NCBI RefSeq assembly: GCF_014649395.1
Contig: NZ_BMSY01000007.1
Span: forward strand, 372,001-436,000
Direction: 5' to 3'
Length of the DNA: 64,000 bases
DNA from: Streptomyces aureoverticillatus
GTDB lineage: Bacteria; Actinomycetota; Actinomycetes; Streptomycetales; Streptomycetaceae
Shown here: piece by piece, positions 21,705-30,478 of the stretch
Position numbering within the stretch: the stretch's first letter is position 1
How the letters are laid out: each line of letters begins with the position of its first letter
Notes under the pieces: model-generated
The model's database searches: none
The model's input: only the letters and a program-made list of their open reading frames with translations
What the model was told of the DNA's origin: nothing
Position numbers and translations under genes: made by a program

Positions 21705-22391
21705 ATGGCCGTGCAGATCAACCCCAGCATCCTCTCCGCCGACTTCGCCCGCCTCGCCGACGAGGCGCGGGCCGTTCAGGGCGCGGATTGGCTCCATGTC
21801 GACGTCATGGACAACCACTTCGTACCGAACCTCACCCTGGGGGTGCCGGTCGTAGAGTCCCTGGCACGGGCGACGGACACGCCCCTGGACTGCCATCTGA
21901 TGATTGAGGACGCAGATCGCTGGGCCCCGCAGTACGTCGAAGCGGGGGCCGGATCGGTCACCTTCCACGCGGAGGCGGCCGCGGCGCCCGTGCGGCTCGC
22001 CCGCGAGATCCGCGCGAAGGGCGCCCGCGCCTCCATGGCGCTGAAGCCGGCGACGCCCATCGAGCCGTACGAGGACCTGCTGCCCGAGCTCGACATGCTC
22101 CTGATCATGACCGTCGAGCCGGGCTTCGGCGGCCAGTCCTTCCTCGACATCATGCTTCCCAAGATCCGCCGCACCCGTGAGCTCATCAGCAAGCACGGTC
22201 TCCAGCTGTGGCTCCAGGTCGACGGCGGAGTCTCCGCCTCCACCATCGCGCGCTGCGCCGAGGCGGGCGCCGACGTGTTCGTGGCCGGATCGGCGGTGTA
22301 CGGCGCGAACGACCCGGCAGAAGCGGTACGTGCACTGCGCACGCAGGCCGAGTCGGCCACGGCGTCGGCCGGGTGGGCGTGCGGTCACTGA
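21705..22391 (+). CDS. rpe: Ribulose-phosphate 3-epimerase
   Basis: 228-residue TIM-barrel epimerase interconverting ribulose 5-phosphate and xylulose 5-phosphate. Motifs are [10 protein letters not shown], the metal/active-site [32 protein letters not shown] with the phosphate loop, and [10 protein letters not shown] 21705 gives [10 protein letters not shown]; a GTG two codons later is an alternative. The C-terminus has a short Ala-rich extension. A weak GGCCAA/TTGGCC hairpin lies at 22424-22439 before the next gene. Confidence 0.95.
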   Translation: MAVQINPSILSADFARLADEARAVQGADWLHVDVMDNHFVPNLTLGVPVVESLARATDTPLDCHLMIEDADRWAPQYVEAGAGSVTFHAEAAAAPVRLAREIRAKGARASMALKPATPIEPYEDLLPELDMLLIMTVEPGFGGQSFLDIMLPKIRRTRELISKHGLQLWLQVDGGVSASTIARCAEAGADVFVAGSAVYGANDPAEAVRALRTQAESATASAGWACGH

Positions 22392-22548
22392 GCCGCCCAG
22401 CGGGTACGACGGGGCCGCCGCGCGGCCAACGGCTTGGCCACGGGAACGTGAACGCGGCCCATCAGGGCTGATCAAGTACGCCGGATCTGCAAGGATGAAC
22501 AGCGAATCCAGGTGTACGTATGTTGTGAACAGCAGTGAGGAGAGCGCC

Positions 22549-23574
22549 GTGTCGGCCATGTCGGCGGGTCGGTCAGCCATGCGGATGGGACCCGCGGAGC
22601 TGGTGCAGGCGGCGGCCATGGCCCGCCGCTTCTATCTCGAGGGCAAGTCCAAGATCCAGATCGCCGAGGAGTTCGGCGTCAGCCGCTTCAAGGTGGCGCG
22701 GGTCCTGGAGACCGCTCTCGAACGTGACCTTGTACGGATCGAGATCCGCGTGCCCGCGGAGCTGGACGCCGAGCGCTCCGACGCGCTCCGCGCCCGCTAC
22801 GGCCTGCGGCACGCCGTCGTCGTCGAGTCCCCGGCCGCCACGGAGGACATCGAGGACTCTCCCGACCCGGAGAACCTCGGCGAGGTCGCGGCCGGACTCC
22901 TCGCCGAGCTGGTCAACGAGGGCGACGTGCTCGGGCTCGCCTGGGGCCGCTCGACCATCCACATGGCGGCCGCGCTCGATGTGCTGCCGCCGTGCACGGT
23001 CGTGCAGCTGACGGGCGTGTACGACGCCGGGACCGCGGAGCGCGGCTCGGTCGAGGCGGTGCGGCGGGCCGCGCAGGTCTCCGGGGGCGACGCCCACCCG
23101 ATCTACGCGCCGATGCTCCTCCCGGACGCGGCGACCGCCACCGCGCTGCGCCACCAGACCGGGATCGCGCGGGCCTTCGAGTACTTCGACAAGGTGACCG
23201 TCGCCGCCGTGTCCATCGGCTCCTGGGAGCCGGGCATCTCCACGGTCCACGACATGCTCACCGACGAGGAGCGCGCGCACTACGCCTCGCTCGGCGTCGC
23301 CGCGGAGATGTCGGCGCACCTCTTCGACGCGGAGGGGCGCCGGGTCGGGCGTGACCTGGGGGAGCGGTGCATCACCGTCGAGGCGGACCGGCTCCGCCGC
23401 ATCCCCGAGGTCGTCGCGATCGCCGGGGGCCAGCGCAAGGCCGCCGCGATCGACGCGGTGCTGCGGTCCGGGCTGGTCACCAGCCTGGTCACGGACACGG
23501 CCGCGGCGGACCAGCTCCTGGTCGCCGGGTCGGCGCCGCGGCCCGCGCTGGACCGGGCGGATCCGGACGACTAG
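22549..23574 (+). CDS. SorC/DeoR-type sugar-binding transcriptional regulator
   Basis: 341 residues: an N-terminal helix-turn-helix (KIQIAEEFGVSRFKVARVLETA) and a C-terminal sugar-phosphate-binding domain of the SorC family, with LGLAWGRST and ITVEADRLRRIPEVVAIAGG segments. These regulators sense phosphorylated sugars and usually control nearby catabolic genes; being next to rpe it may sense a pentose phosphate, which is inference. GTG 22549 follows GAGGAG by 7 nt; the longer upstream frame overlaps rpe. Confidence 0.88.
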   Translation: MSAMSAGRSAMRMGPAELVQAAAMARRFYLEGKSKIQIAEEFGVSRFKVARVLETALERDLVRIEIRVPAELDAERSDALRARYGLRHAVVVESPAATEDIEDSPDPENLGEVAAGLLAELVNEGDVLGLAWGRSTIHMAAALDVLPPCTVVQLTGVYDAGTAERGSVEAVRRAAQVSGGDAHPIYAPMLLPDAATATALRHQTGIARAFEYFDKVTVAAVSIGSWEPGISTVHDMLTDEERAHYASLGVAAEMSAHLFDAEGRRVGRDLGERCITVEADRLRRIPEVVAIAGGQRKAAAIDAVLRSGLVTSLVTDTAAADQLLVAGSAPRPALDRADPDD

Positions 23575-23713
23575 TCCGCTGGTCCGTGCGAGGGGGTTCT
23601 TCGGGGTGGAGGGGCTCCTCGACGTGGGGTGGTGACCGGCGCAGTGGGGGTGGTGGCCGGCGCTCGGGGCTCGTCGCGCGCCGAGGCGGGGAAGCTGTGA
23701 CAGCATCGGGCGC

Positions 23714-24121
23714 ATGATCTTCCGGTCTCCGGGCCGTCTGCTCGGCGCGGTCCTGATCTGCCTCGCCGTCCTGGTGCCGGGATGCGGCACGGAGCGGCAG
23801 GGCGCCACGGGCGACGCGGTCTCGACGCCCGCGTGGGCGCGCGGCATGCAGACCGTCGAGGCCGGTCGGCTGCCCGCCGAGGCACGGCGGACGCTGCGCC
23901 TCATCGACGAGGGCGGGCCTTTCCCGTACCGGAAGGACGGCAGCGTCTTCGGCAACTTCGAGGGCGAGCTGCCGCGCGAGGCACGCGGCTACTACCGCGA
24001 GTACACCGTCCGCACCCCAGGAGAGCGCGACCGCGGGGCGCGGCGCATCGTGACCGGCCGCGAGGGCGAGACGTACTACACGGACGACCATTACGCGTCG
24101 TTCCGGGCGGTGTTGAGATGA
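23714..24121 (+). CDS. Secreted guanyl-specific ribonuclease (RNase Sa/barnase family)
   Basis: 135 residues. A hydrophobic signal segment (LLGAVLICLAVLVPGC) ends in VPGC, so it may be a lipoprotein anchored at C24. The mature part matches Streptomyces RNase Sa: GPFPYRKDGSVFGNFEG, YYREYTV, GARRIVTG and YYTDDHYASF. By alignment to RNase Sa the catalytic residues are E96, R107 and H126. It cleaves RNA after guanosine. A barstar-type gene follows 40 nt downstream and should protect the producer. No good ribosome site is visible at the ATG. Confidence 0.9.
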   Translation: MIFRSPGRLLGAVLICLAVLVPGCGTERQGATGDAVSTPAWARGMQTVEAGRLPAEARRTLRLIDEGGPFPYRKDGSVFGNFEGELPREARGYYREYTVRTPGERDRGARRIVTGREGETYYTDDHYASFRAVLR

Positions 24122-24161
24122 CGGTCGTTCACAGCGGTTCCGAGATGAGGGAGGCAACGCC

Positions 24162-24563
24162 GTGACGACGGCTGACGAGGGGGACCAGGCACACGGCGAC
24201 GAGCCGCTCGCGCCCGTCCTTGACGCCGTGCGCGGCACCGGCTGGGCCACGCTCGCGCTCGACCTGACCGGTGTGCGCGACAAGGCCGCCTTCCTGGACC
24301 GGTGCGCCACGGCGCTGACCCTGCCCGCCTGGTTCGGGCACAACTGGGACGCGCTCGCCGACTGCCTCTCCGACCTGTCCTGGGCGCCGGGCGGGCGGGG
24401 GCGGCTGCTCGTCGTCTCCGGGTGGCGGGAGTACGCGGAGGCGGCACCGGGGGACTGGGGCGTCGCGCAGGAGGTGTTCGCCGACGCGGTCGCGTACTGG
24501 CGGGAGCAGGGGCAGGGGCCGGGCCTGGAGGTCGTGCTCGTGGTGGAGCCGGCGGCGGGCTGA
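24162..24563 (+). CDS. Barstar-family ribonuclease inhibitor
   Basis: 133-residue acidic protein with the barstar hallmark LTLPAWFGHNWDALADCL (about residues 56-73), the helix and loop that plug the RNase active site. It lacks a signal peptide, as expected for a cytosolic inhibitor. GTG 24162 has GAGGGAGG upstream. Pairing with the RNase gene forms an effector/immunity or self-protection unit. A GAGGCC/GGCCTC hairpin at 24588-24609 likely ends the unit. Confidence 0.9.
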   Translation: MTTADEGDQAHGDEPLAPVLDAVRGTGWATLALDLTGVRDKAAFLDRCATALTLPAWFGHNWDALADCLSDLSWAPGGRGRLLVVSGWREYAEAAPGDWGVAQEVFADAVAYWREQGQGPGLEVVLVVEPAAG

Positions 24564-24587
24564 GGCCGACGGGCTGCGACGGTGAGC

Positions 24588-24609
24588 CGAGGCCCCCACG
24601 GTGGCCTCG
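24588..24609 (+). terminator. Hairpin after the barstar gene
   Basis: CGAGGCC (24588-24594) and GGCCTCG (24603-24609) form a 7-bp stem, 24 nt after the stop. No T-run follows. Confidence 0.45.
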
Positions 24610-24713
24610 CGACCCGCGGGCCACCCCCGCGCTTGGAGGATCCGACCAGCGCCTTCACGGGCCGTCTGGGGGATCGTCCCAGGCAGCGCAATCCCCGGGG
24701 CATGGGACAATGA

Positions 24714-26222
<1,509 letters not shown>

Positions 26223-26316
26223 ACGCATCGCTGCGGGACCAGCCATTTGTCTGCGGGTTGTGGGGGCTGGTCGCGCCCACGCGGCGGAGCCGCATATGAA
26301 CACAGCCCCGCGCCCC

Positions 26317-26360
26317 CGAACGGCGGGCCGCGCCCCTTTGAGGGCGCGGCCCGCCGTTCG
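26317..26360 (+). terminator. Terminator after guaB1
   Basis: Perfect 19-bp stem, left arm CGAACGGCGGGCCGCGCCC (26317-26335) and complement at 26342-26360 around CTTTGA, followed by TCGTTTTCTT. Upstream, 26255-26316 resembles another dispersed Streptomyces repeat (GGGCTGGTCGCGCCCACGCG and a CAGCCCCGCGCCCC stretch). Confidence 0.9.
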
Positions 26361-26376
26361 TCGTTTTCTTGCGGAA

Positions 26377-26455
26377 CGCAACGGACTAAACGGACGGCGC
26401 AACGAACACGCGCTCAGCCGCGTCGTACGCAATGATCTTTCGCCGATGCGCAACG
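26377..26455. promoter_or_regulatory. Four phased CGCAACG motifs upstream of the permease
   Basis: CGCAACG at 26377, CGCAACG at 26398, CGCAATG at 26428 and CGCAACG at 26449, giving start-to-start spacings of 21, 30 and 21 bp, about 2, 3 and 2 helical turns. The last is part of the palindrome GCAACGTTGC. This is the architecture expected for an Lrp/AsnC octamer wrapping DNA; the regulator gene is the second gene of the downstream operon. It lies in the 382-nt gene-free stretch 26223-26604 along with the terminator. Confidence 0.55.
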
Positions 26456-26604
26456 TTGCTGCATTACGGGCGGGAACCGCCAGCTCGTAGAGTCGGGCGC
26501 TGTACGTGGCGTGGCGGGGACTGCCTGCTCGGTGGTTCCCGTTTCCTGTGTGGACCGCCGCGGCTCCCTGCCACCTCTACCGGCAGCGATGAAGGAGCCC
26601 GCGC

Positions 26605-28095
26605 GTGCTCGATCAGGGCGCACCCCCGCAGACCCGCCAAAGCCCTCAGGGCGCGGCGGGCCTTGGCACTCGACTGATGCGGCGCAAGCCGGTGGAACGC
26701 CTGGTCGCGGAAGGCGGCCAGGGCGAGGGCGGCTCGCTGCGGCGCACCCTCGGCATGTGGCAGCTGACCATGATCAGCATCGGCGCGACGCTCGGCACCG
26801 GCATCTTCGTGGTGCTCGGCGAGAGCGTCCCCAAGGCCGGCCCCGCCGTGACCGTGTCGTTCGTCATCGCCGGTCTCACCGCGCTCTTCTCGGCCCTCTC
26901 GTACGCCGAGCTGGCCGGCTCCATACCGGTCGCCGGATCCTCGTACTCGTACGCATACGCAACCATGGGTGAACTCGTCGCCTGGGTGTGCGGCTGGTGC
27001 CTGGTCCTCGAGTACGGCGTGTCCGTCGCGGCCGTCGCCGTCGGCTGGGGCGAGTACCTGAACGAGCTGCTCGACGGCACCATCGGCGTCACCATCCCGG
27101 ACGCGCTGTCCGCGGCGCCCGGCGAGGTCGACGGCGCCATCATCAACCTGCCGGGCCTGATCGTGGTGCTGCTCGCCATGGTCTTCCTGCTCGGCGGCGC
27201 CAAGGAGTCCGCCCGCGCCAACACGATCATGGTGATCGTGAAGATCGCGGCCCTGGTGCTCTTCTGCGCCGTCGGCTTCACCGGCTTCAAGTCCGGCAAC
27301 TACTCCGACTTCATGCCGCTCGGCGTGGCCGGCGTCAGCGCCGCCGGGGCGAGCCTGTTCTTCTCGTACATCGGCTTCGACGCCGCCTCCACCGCGGGCG
27401 AGGAGGCCAAGAACCCGCAGCGCGACCTGCCCCGCGCGATCATGCTCTCGCTGATCATCGTCACCGCGCTGTACGTCCTGGTCGCCGCCGTCGCCGTCGG
27501 CGCGTGGAACTGGAAGGACTTCGAGGGTTCCGAGGCCTCGCTGACCGCGATCATGAACGACGTCACCGGCCAGTCCGTCTGGGGCACCCTGCTCGCGGCC
27601 GGCGCGGTCATCTCCATCGCCAGCGTCGTCCTGACCGTCCTCTACGGCCAGACCCGCGTGCTGTTCGCGATGTCCCGCGACGGCCTCGTCCCGAAGAAGT
27701 TCGCCAAGGTCAGCGGCAAGACCGGCACGCCCCGCGTGAACACCGTCATCGTGTCGCTGTTCTGCGGCGCGCTGGCCTCCGTCATCCCGCTCGGCAAGCT
27801 CGTCGACGCCACCAGCATCGGTACGCTCTTCGCCTTCGGTCTGGTCAACATCGCCGTGGTCGTGCTGCGCCGGACGCGTCCGGACATGCCGCGCACCTTC
27901 CGGGTGCCGCTCGGCTGGCTCTTCCCGGTCCTCGGCTTCGGCTTCTGCGCCTACAACATGTTCAACCTCGACTCCGTCACCTGGGTGGTCTTCGGTGTCT
28001 GGATGGCCGTCGGGCTCGTGTTCTACTTCCTGTACGGGATGCGCCGCTCCCGTCTGGAGACCGAGCCCGCCGCGGAGGTCTCCGCAGTGAAGTGA
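26605..28095 (+). CDS. APC-family amino acid permease, cationic amino acid transporter type
   Basis: 496 residues with ~12 membrane helices. The opening LRRTLGMWQLTMISIGATLGTGIFVVLGE and GSSYSYAYATMGELVAWVCGW are characteristic of the CAT subgroup of the APC superfamily, whose members import Lys, Arg or related amino acids. The GTG start has GAAGGAG 9-15 nt upstream. It is followed after 25 nt by an Lrp-type regulator, likely in one transcript, and preceded by four phased motifs. Confidence 0.88.
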   Translation: MLDQGAPPQTRQSPQGAAGLGTRLMRRKPVERLVAEGGQGEGGSLRRTLGMWQLTMISIGATLGTGIFVVLGESVPKAGPAVTVSFVIAGLTALFSALSYAELAGSIPVAGSSYSYAYATMGELVAWVCGWCLVLEYGVSVAAVAVGWGEYLNELLDGTIGVTIPDALSAAPGEVDGAIINLPGLIVVLLAMVFLLGGAKESARANTIMVIVKIAALVLFCAVGFTGFKSGNYSDFMPLGVAGVSAAGASLFFSYIGFDAASTAGEEAKNPQRDLPRAIMLSLIIVTALYVLVAAVAVGAWNWKDFEGSEASLTAIMNDVTGQSVWGTLLAAGAVISIASVVLTVLYGQTRVLFAMSRDGLVPKKFAKVSGKTGTPRVNTVIVSLFCGALASVIPLGKLVDATSIGTLFAFGLVNIAVVVLRRTRPDMPRTFRVPLGWLFPVLGFGFCAYNMFNLDSVTWVVFGVWMAVGLVFYFLYGMRRSRLETEPAAEVSAVK

Positions 28096-28120
28096 CACGC
28101 AGAGAAGTGAACGACCCCCT

Positions 28121-28576
28121 GTGCGACTGAACGATCTCGACGAACGCATCGTGCACGCCCTCGCCGAGGACGCCCGCCGCTCCTACGCCGACATCGGCCA
28201 GCTCGTCGGCCTGTCCGCGCCCGCCGTGAAGCGGCGCGTGGACCGGCTGCGGGCCACCGGAGCGATCACCGGCTTCACCGTCCGCGTCGATCCGGCCGCG
28301 CTCGGCTGGGAGACCGAGGGGTTCATCGAGATCTACTGTCGCCGTAATACCTCCCCGGAAGCCATCCAGCGGGGTCTGGAGCGCTATCCGGAGATCGCGT
28401 CCGCCTCCACCGTCACCGGGGAGGCGGACGCGATCGTGCAGATCTTCGCCGCGGACATGCGGCACTTCGAGCGGGTGCTTGAGCGGATTGCCGGGGAGCC
28501 GTTTGTTGAGCGCACCAAGTCGGTGCTGGTTCTCTCGCCGCTTATGCGGCGGTTTTCGTCCGGGTCGCCCGCCTAG
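28121..28576 (+). CDS. Lrp/AsnC-family transcriptional regulator
   Basis: 151 residues: N-terminal winged helix (LNDLDERIVHALAEDARRSYADIG with VGLSAPAVKRRVDRL) and a C-terminal RAM ligand-binding domain (FIEIYCRRNT... VTGEADAIVQIF). The family forms octamers that bind repeated sites and sense amino acids. GTG start, 25 nt after the permease stop. It probably controls the permease and the amidase-monooxygenase operon at 29619, because both are preceded by the same repeated motif; that link is inference. Confidence 0.92.
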   Translation: MRLNDLDERIVHALAEDARRSYADIGQLVGLSAPAVKRRVDRLRATGAITGFTVRVDPAALGWETEGFIEIYCRRNTSPEAIQRGLERYPEIASASTVTGEADAIVQIFAADMRHFERVLERIAGEPFVERTKSVLVLSPLMRRFSSGSPA

Positions 28577-28599
28577 TTCTTCGGCCGCGGGTGCTTCGT

Positions 28600-28637
28600 G
28601 GCTGGTCGCGCAGTTCCCCGCGCCCCTTCGGGCGCTC
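28600..28637 (+). repeat. Dispersed intergenic repeat, copy B
   Basis: GGCTGGTCGCGCAGTTCCCC followed by GCGCCCCTTCGGGCGCTC, almost identical to copies A (15551, inverted) and C (39614). It ends at the stop codon of the minus-strand gene starting at 29265 and lies 23 nt after the Lrp gene, so it may act as a bidirectional terminator. Confidence 0.85.
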
Positions 28638-29265
28638 AGTGGGCCTCGGGGTACGGGACCTTCCACGGGGACACGTGGAAGTCCCCCGTGCCCCTCTTGA
28701 CCTTCTCGAACGGGGCCGCGCTGGTGCACTTCGGCAGTTTCTTGTCGCCGGTGGGGCCGCCCGTCGCCGCCCAGCTGTAGCCGACGCGGTCCGGCTTGCC
28801 CTTGCCTGTGTCGTGGACGCTGAAGCCGACGCGGCCGCCCCTCGTCTTCTCCATCAGGCCGGCGCTGGTCTCGGTGATGATGCCCGTCGTCGTCGCCACC
28901 TTGCCGCCGGTCAGCAGGCAGTCGATGCGGCCCTTGGCCCAGCCGCCCTTGCCGCCCGGCCTGTCCAGGTGCACGAACTTGAACGTGCCGGTCGCCTTGT
29001 CCGGGCGTGTCACGTTCTTCTTGGCCAGGTGCGCGTCGAACGTGAAGGTCACGTCCTCCGTGGTCTTGCGGAACAGCTTGGCCCTGCCGGTCAGCGCGGC
29101 CGCCTCGCGCGGCTCGGACCGCTCGGCGGCGTGTCTGCCGACCTTCTTGCCGGGGCGCGTGACGTCCTCGCCGGAGGCCACGGCCGCTCCGGCCGCGCCT
29201 GCGGTGATCAGGAGCGCGGCGCCCACGGCGAGGGCACGGTTGCGGGTGAAGGCGATGCGGCTCAC
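28636..29265 (-). CDS. Secreted protein of unknown function
   Basis: 209 residues. A cleavable signal peptide is clear: basic MSRIAFTRNR, a hydrophobic ALAVGAALLITAGAAGAA core, then AVASGED. The mature part is Lys/Gly/Thr-rich, with two Cys (in RIDCLLTG and LPKCTSA) that could form a disulphide, and alternating patterns suggesting a beta-rich fold. No catalytic motif is recognised. The GTG has GGAGGG 8-13 nt upstream. It is divergent from the amidase operon and shares that promoter gap. Confidence 0.75.
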   Translation of the reverse strand: MSRIAFTRNRALAVGAALLITAGAAGAAVASGEDVTRPGKKVGRHAAERSEPREAAALTGRAKLFRKTTEDVTFTFDAHLAKKNVTRPDKATGTFKFVHLDRPGGKGGWAKGRIDCLLTGGKVATTTGIITETSAGLMEKTRGGRVGFSVHDTGKGKPDRVGYSWAATGGPTGDKKLPKCTSAAPFEKVKRGTGDFHVSPWKVPYPEAH

Positions 29266-29453
29266 GGGAAGCCCTCCGTCTTGTCGTTCAGGCTGGTCGC
29301 CCGGCGTTTCCGGGTGAGATCACGATCCCGTGGCAGGGGGTCCGCGGGCGTCCCGCCCAGGGCTGCTCTCCGCTTCCGTCGCGCGGCGGAGGGGCCGCCG
29401 CCGGGCATGCGCCCGGAGGCTGAGCCCCGTGCCGCCGCGGCCGTGGCGCCGTA

Positions 29454-29513
29454 CGCAACGAATCACCGCTGCCGCTGCCGCACGCGCAACAAATCGCTCA
29501 GTGGGGTGCAACG
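29454..29513. promoter_or_regulatory. Three phased CGCAACG-type motifs upstream of the amidase operon
   Basis: CGCAACG (29454-29460), CGCAACA (29485-29491) and TGCAACG (29507-29513), spaced 31 and 22 bp. They match the four motifs before the permease in sequence and helical phasing. They sit in the 353-nt divergent gap 29266-29618, where nothing else was recognised. Confidence 0.5.
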
Positions 29514-29618
29514 GTCGCGCCTTGCCCGGTCACGGCCGCGGAACGTACCGTCTTTGCGAACCCCTGACGCCTTTTGTCGCCCCTCCCTGCCCCTCCGCAC
29601 ACGCCCCTGAGGTCAGCC

Positions 29619-30416
29619 ATGCCGCCGCTGCGCACAGCCCTGCTCCAGAGCTCGGGGCGTCCCGGCTCCGTCGCCGCCAACCTCAAGGTTCTGGAGGAAG
29701 CGGCGGAGCGCGCCGCGTCGGCGGGCGCCCGGCTGCTCGTGACGCCCGAGATGTTCCTGACGGGCTACGCGATCGGCGACGACGTGCCCCGCCTGGCCGA
29801 GCCCGCCGACGGCGAGGCCGCGGACGCGATCGCCGACATCGCCGTACGCCACGGACTCGCCGTCGCCTACGGCTACCCGGAGCGGGCGGGCGAGCAGGTG
29901 TTCAACTCCGTCCAGCTCATCGGCCGGGACGGCGCCCGGCTCGCGAACTACCGCAAGACCCACCTCTTCGGCTGCTTCGAGCGCGACCACTTCACACCCG
30001 GCGAACAGCCGGTCGTCCAGGCCGAGTTGGACGGCCTGCGGATCGGCCTGATGATCTGCTACGACGTGGAGTTCCCAGAGAACGTCCGCGCGCACGCCCT
30101 CGCCGGTACCGACCTGCTGCTCGTCCCGACGGCGCAGATGCACCCCTTCCAGTTCGTCGCCGAGTCCGTCGTGCCGGTGCGTGCCTTCGAGAACCAGATG
30201 TACGTGGCGTACGTCAATCGCGTCGGCCCCGAGGGCGAGTTCGAGTTCGTCGGCCTGTCCGCGCTCGCCGGGCCCGACGGGGTCGCCCGCGCGCGTGCCG
30301 GGCGCGGCGAGGAGCTGGTGTTCGCCGACGCCGACCCGGCCTTCCTGGTCGCCTCGCGCGAGGCCAACCCCTACCTGAGCGACCGCCGCCCCGGCTTGTA
30401 CGGGTCCCTGATCTGA
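29619..30416 (+). CDS. Nitrilase-superfamily amidase, likely omega-amino/guanidino acid amidase (DavA-like)
   Basis: 265-residue carbon-nitrogen hydrolase with the full Glu-Lys-Cys triad: E44 in TPEMFLTGY, K113 in NYRKTHLFG and C147 in LMICYDVEFPEN. Segments YGYPERAGEQVFNSVQLI and LVPTAQMHPFQF resemble Pseudomonas 5-aminovaleramidase DavA. Together with the next gene it would hydrolyse the amide made by an amino acid 2-monooxygenase: 5-aminovaleramide from Lys, or 4-guanidinobutyramide from Arg. ATG 29619 has TGAGG upstream. The substrate is inferred from context. Confidence 0.85.
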   Translation: MPPLRTALLQSSGRPGSVAANLKVLEEAAERAASAGARLLVTPEMFLTGYAIGDDVPRLAEPADGEAADAIADIAVRHGLAVAYGYPERAGEQVFNSVQLIGRDGARLANYRKTHLFGCFERDHFTPGEQPVVQAELDGLRIGLMICYDVEFPENVRAHALAGTDLLLVPTAQMHPFQFVAESVVPVRAFENQMYVAYVNRVGPEGEFEFVGLSALAGPDGVARARAGRGEELVFADADPAFLVASREANPYLSDRRPGLYGSLI

Positions 30417-30478
30417 GGGTCGCCCCCTCTTCCTCCGCCTCCCCCTGTTCTGCCGTTCCCGCAAGGAGTCCGTACCCC

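Noticed and set aside
29330-30478. Long upstream extension of the monooxygenase frame
   Set aside because: The extension is a shifted reading of the amidase gene; ATG 30479 with AAGGAG gives the family N-terminus.
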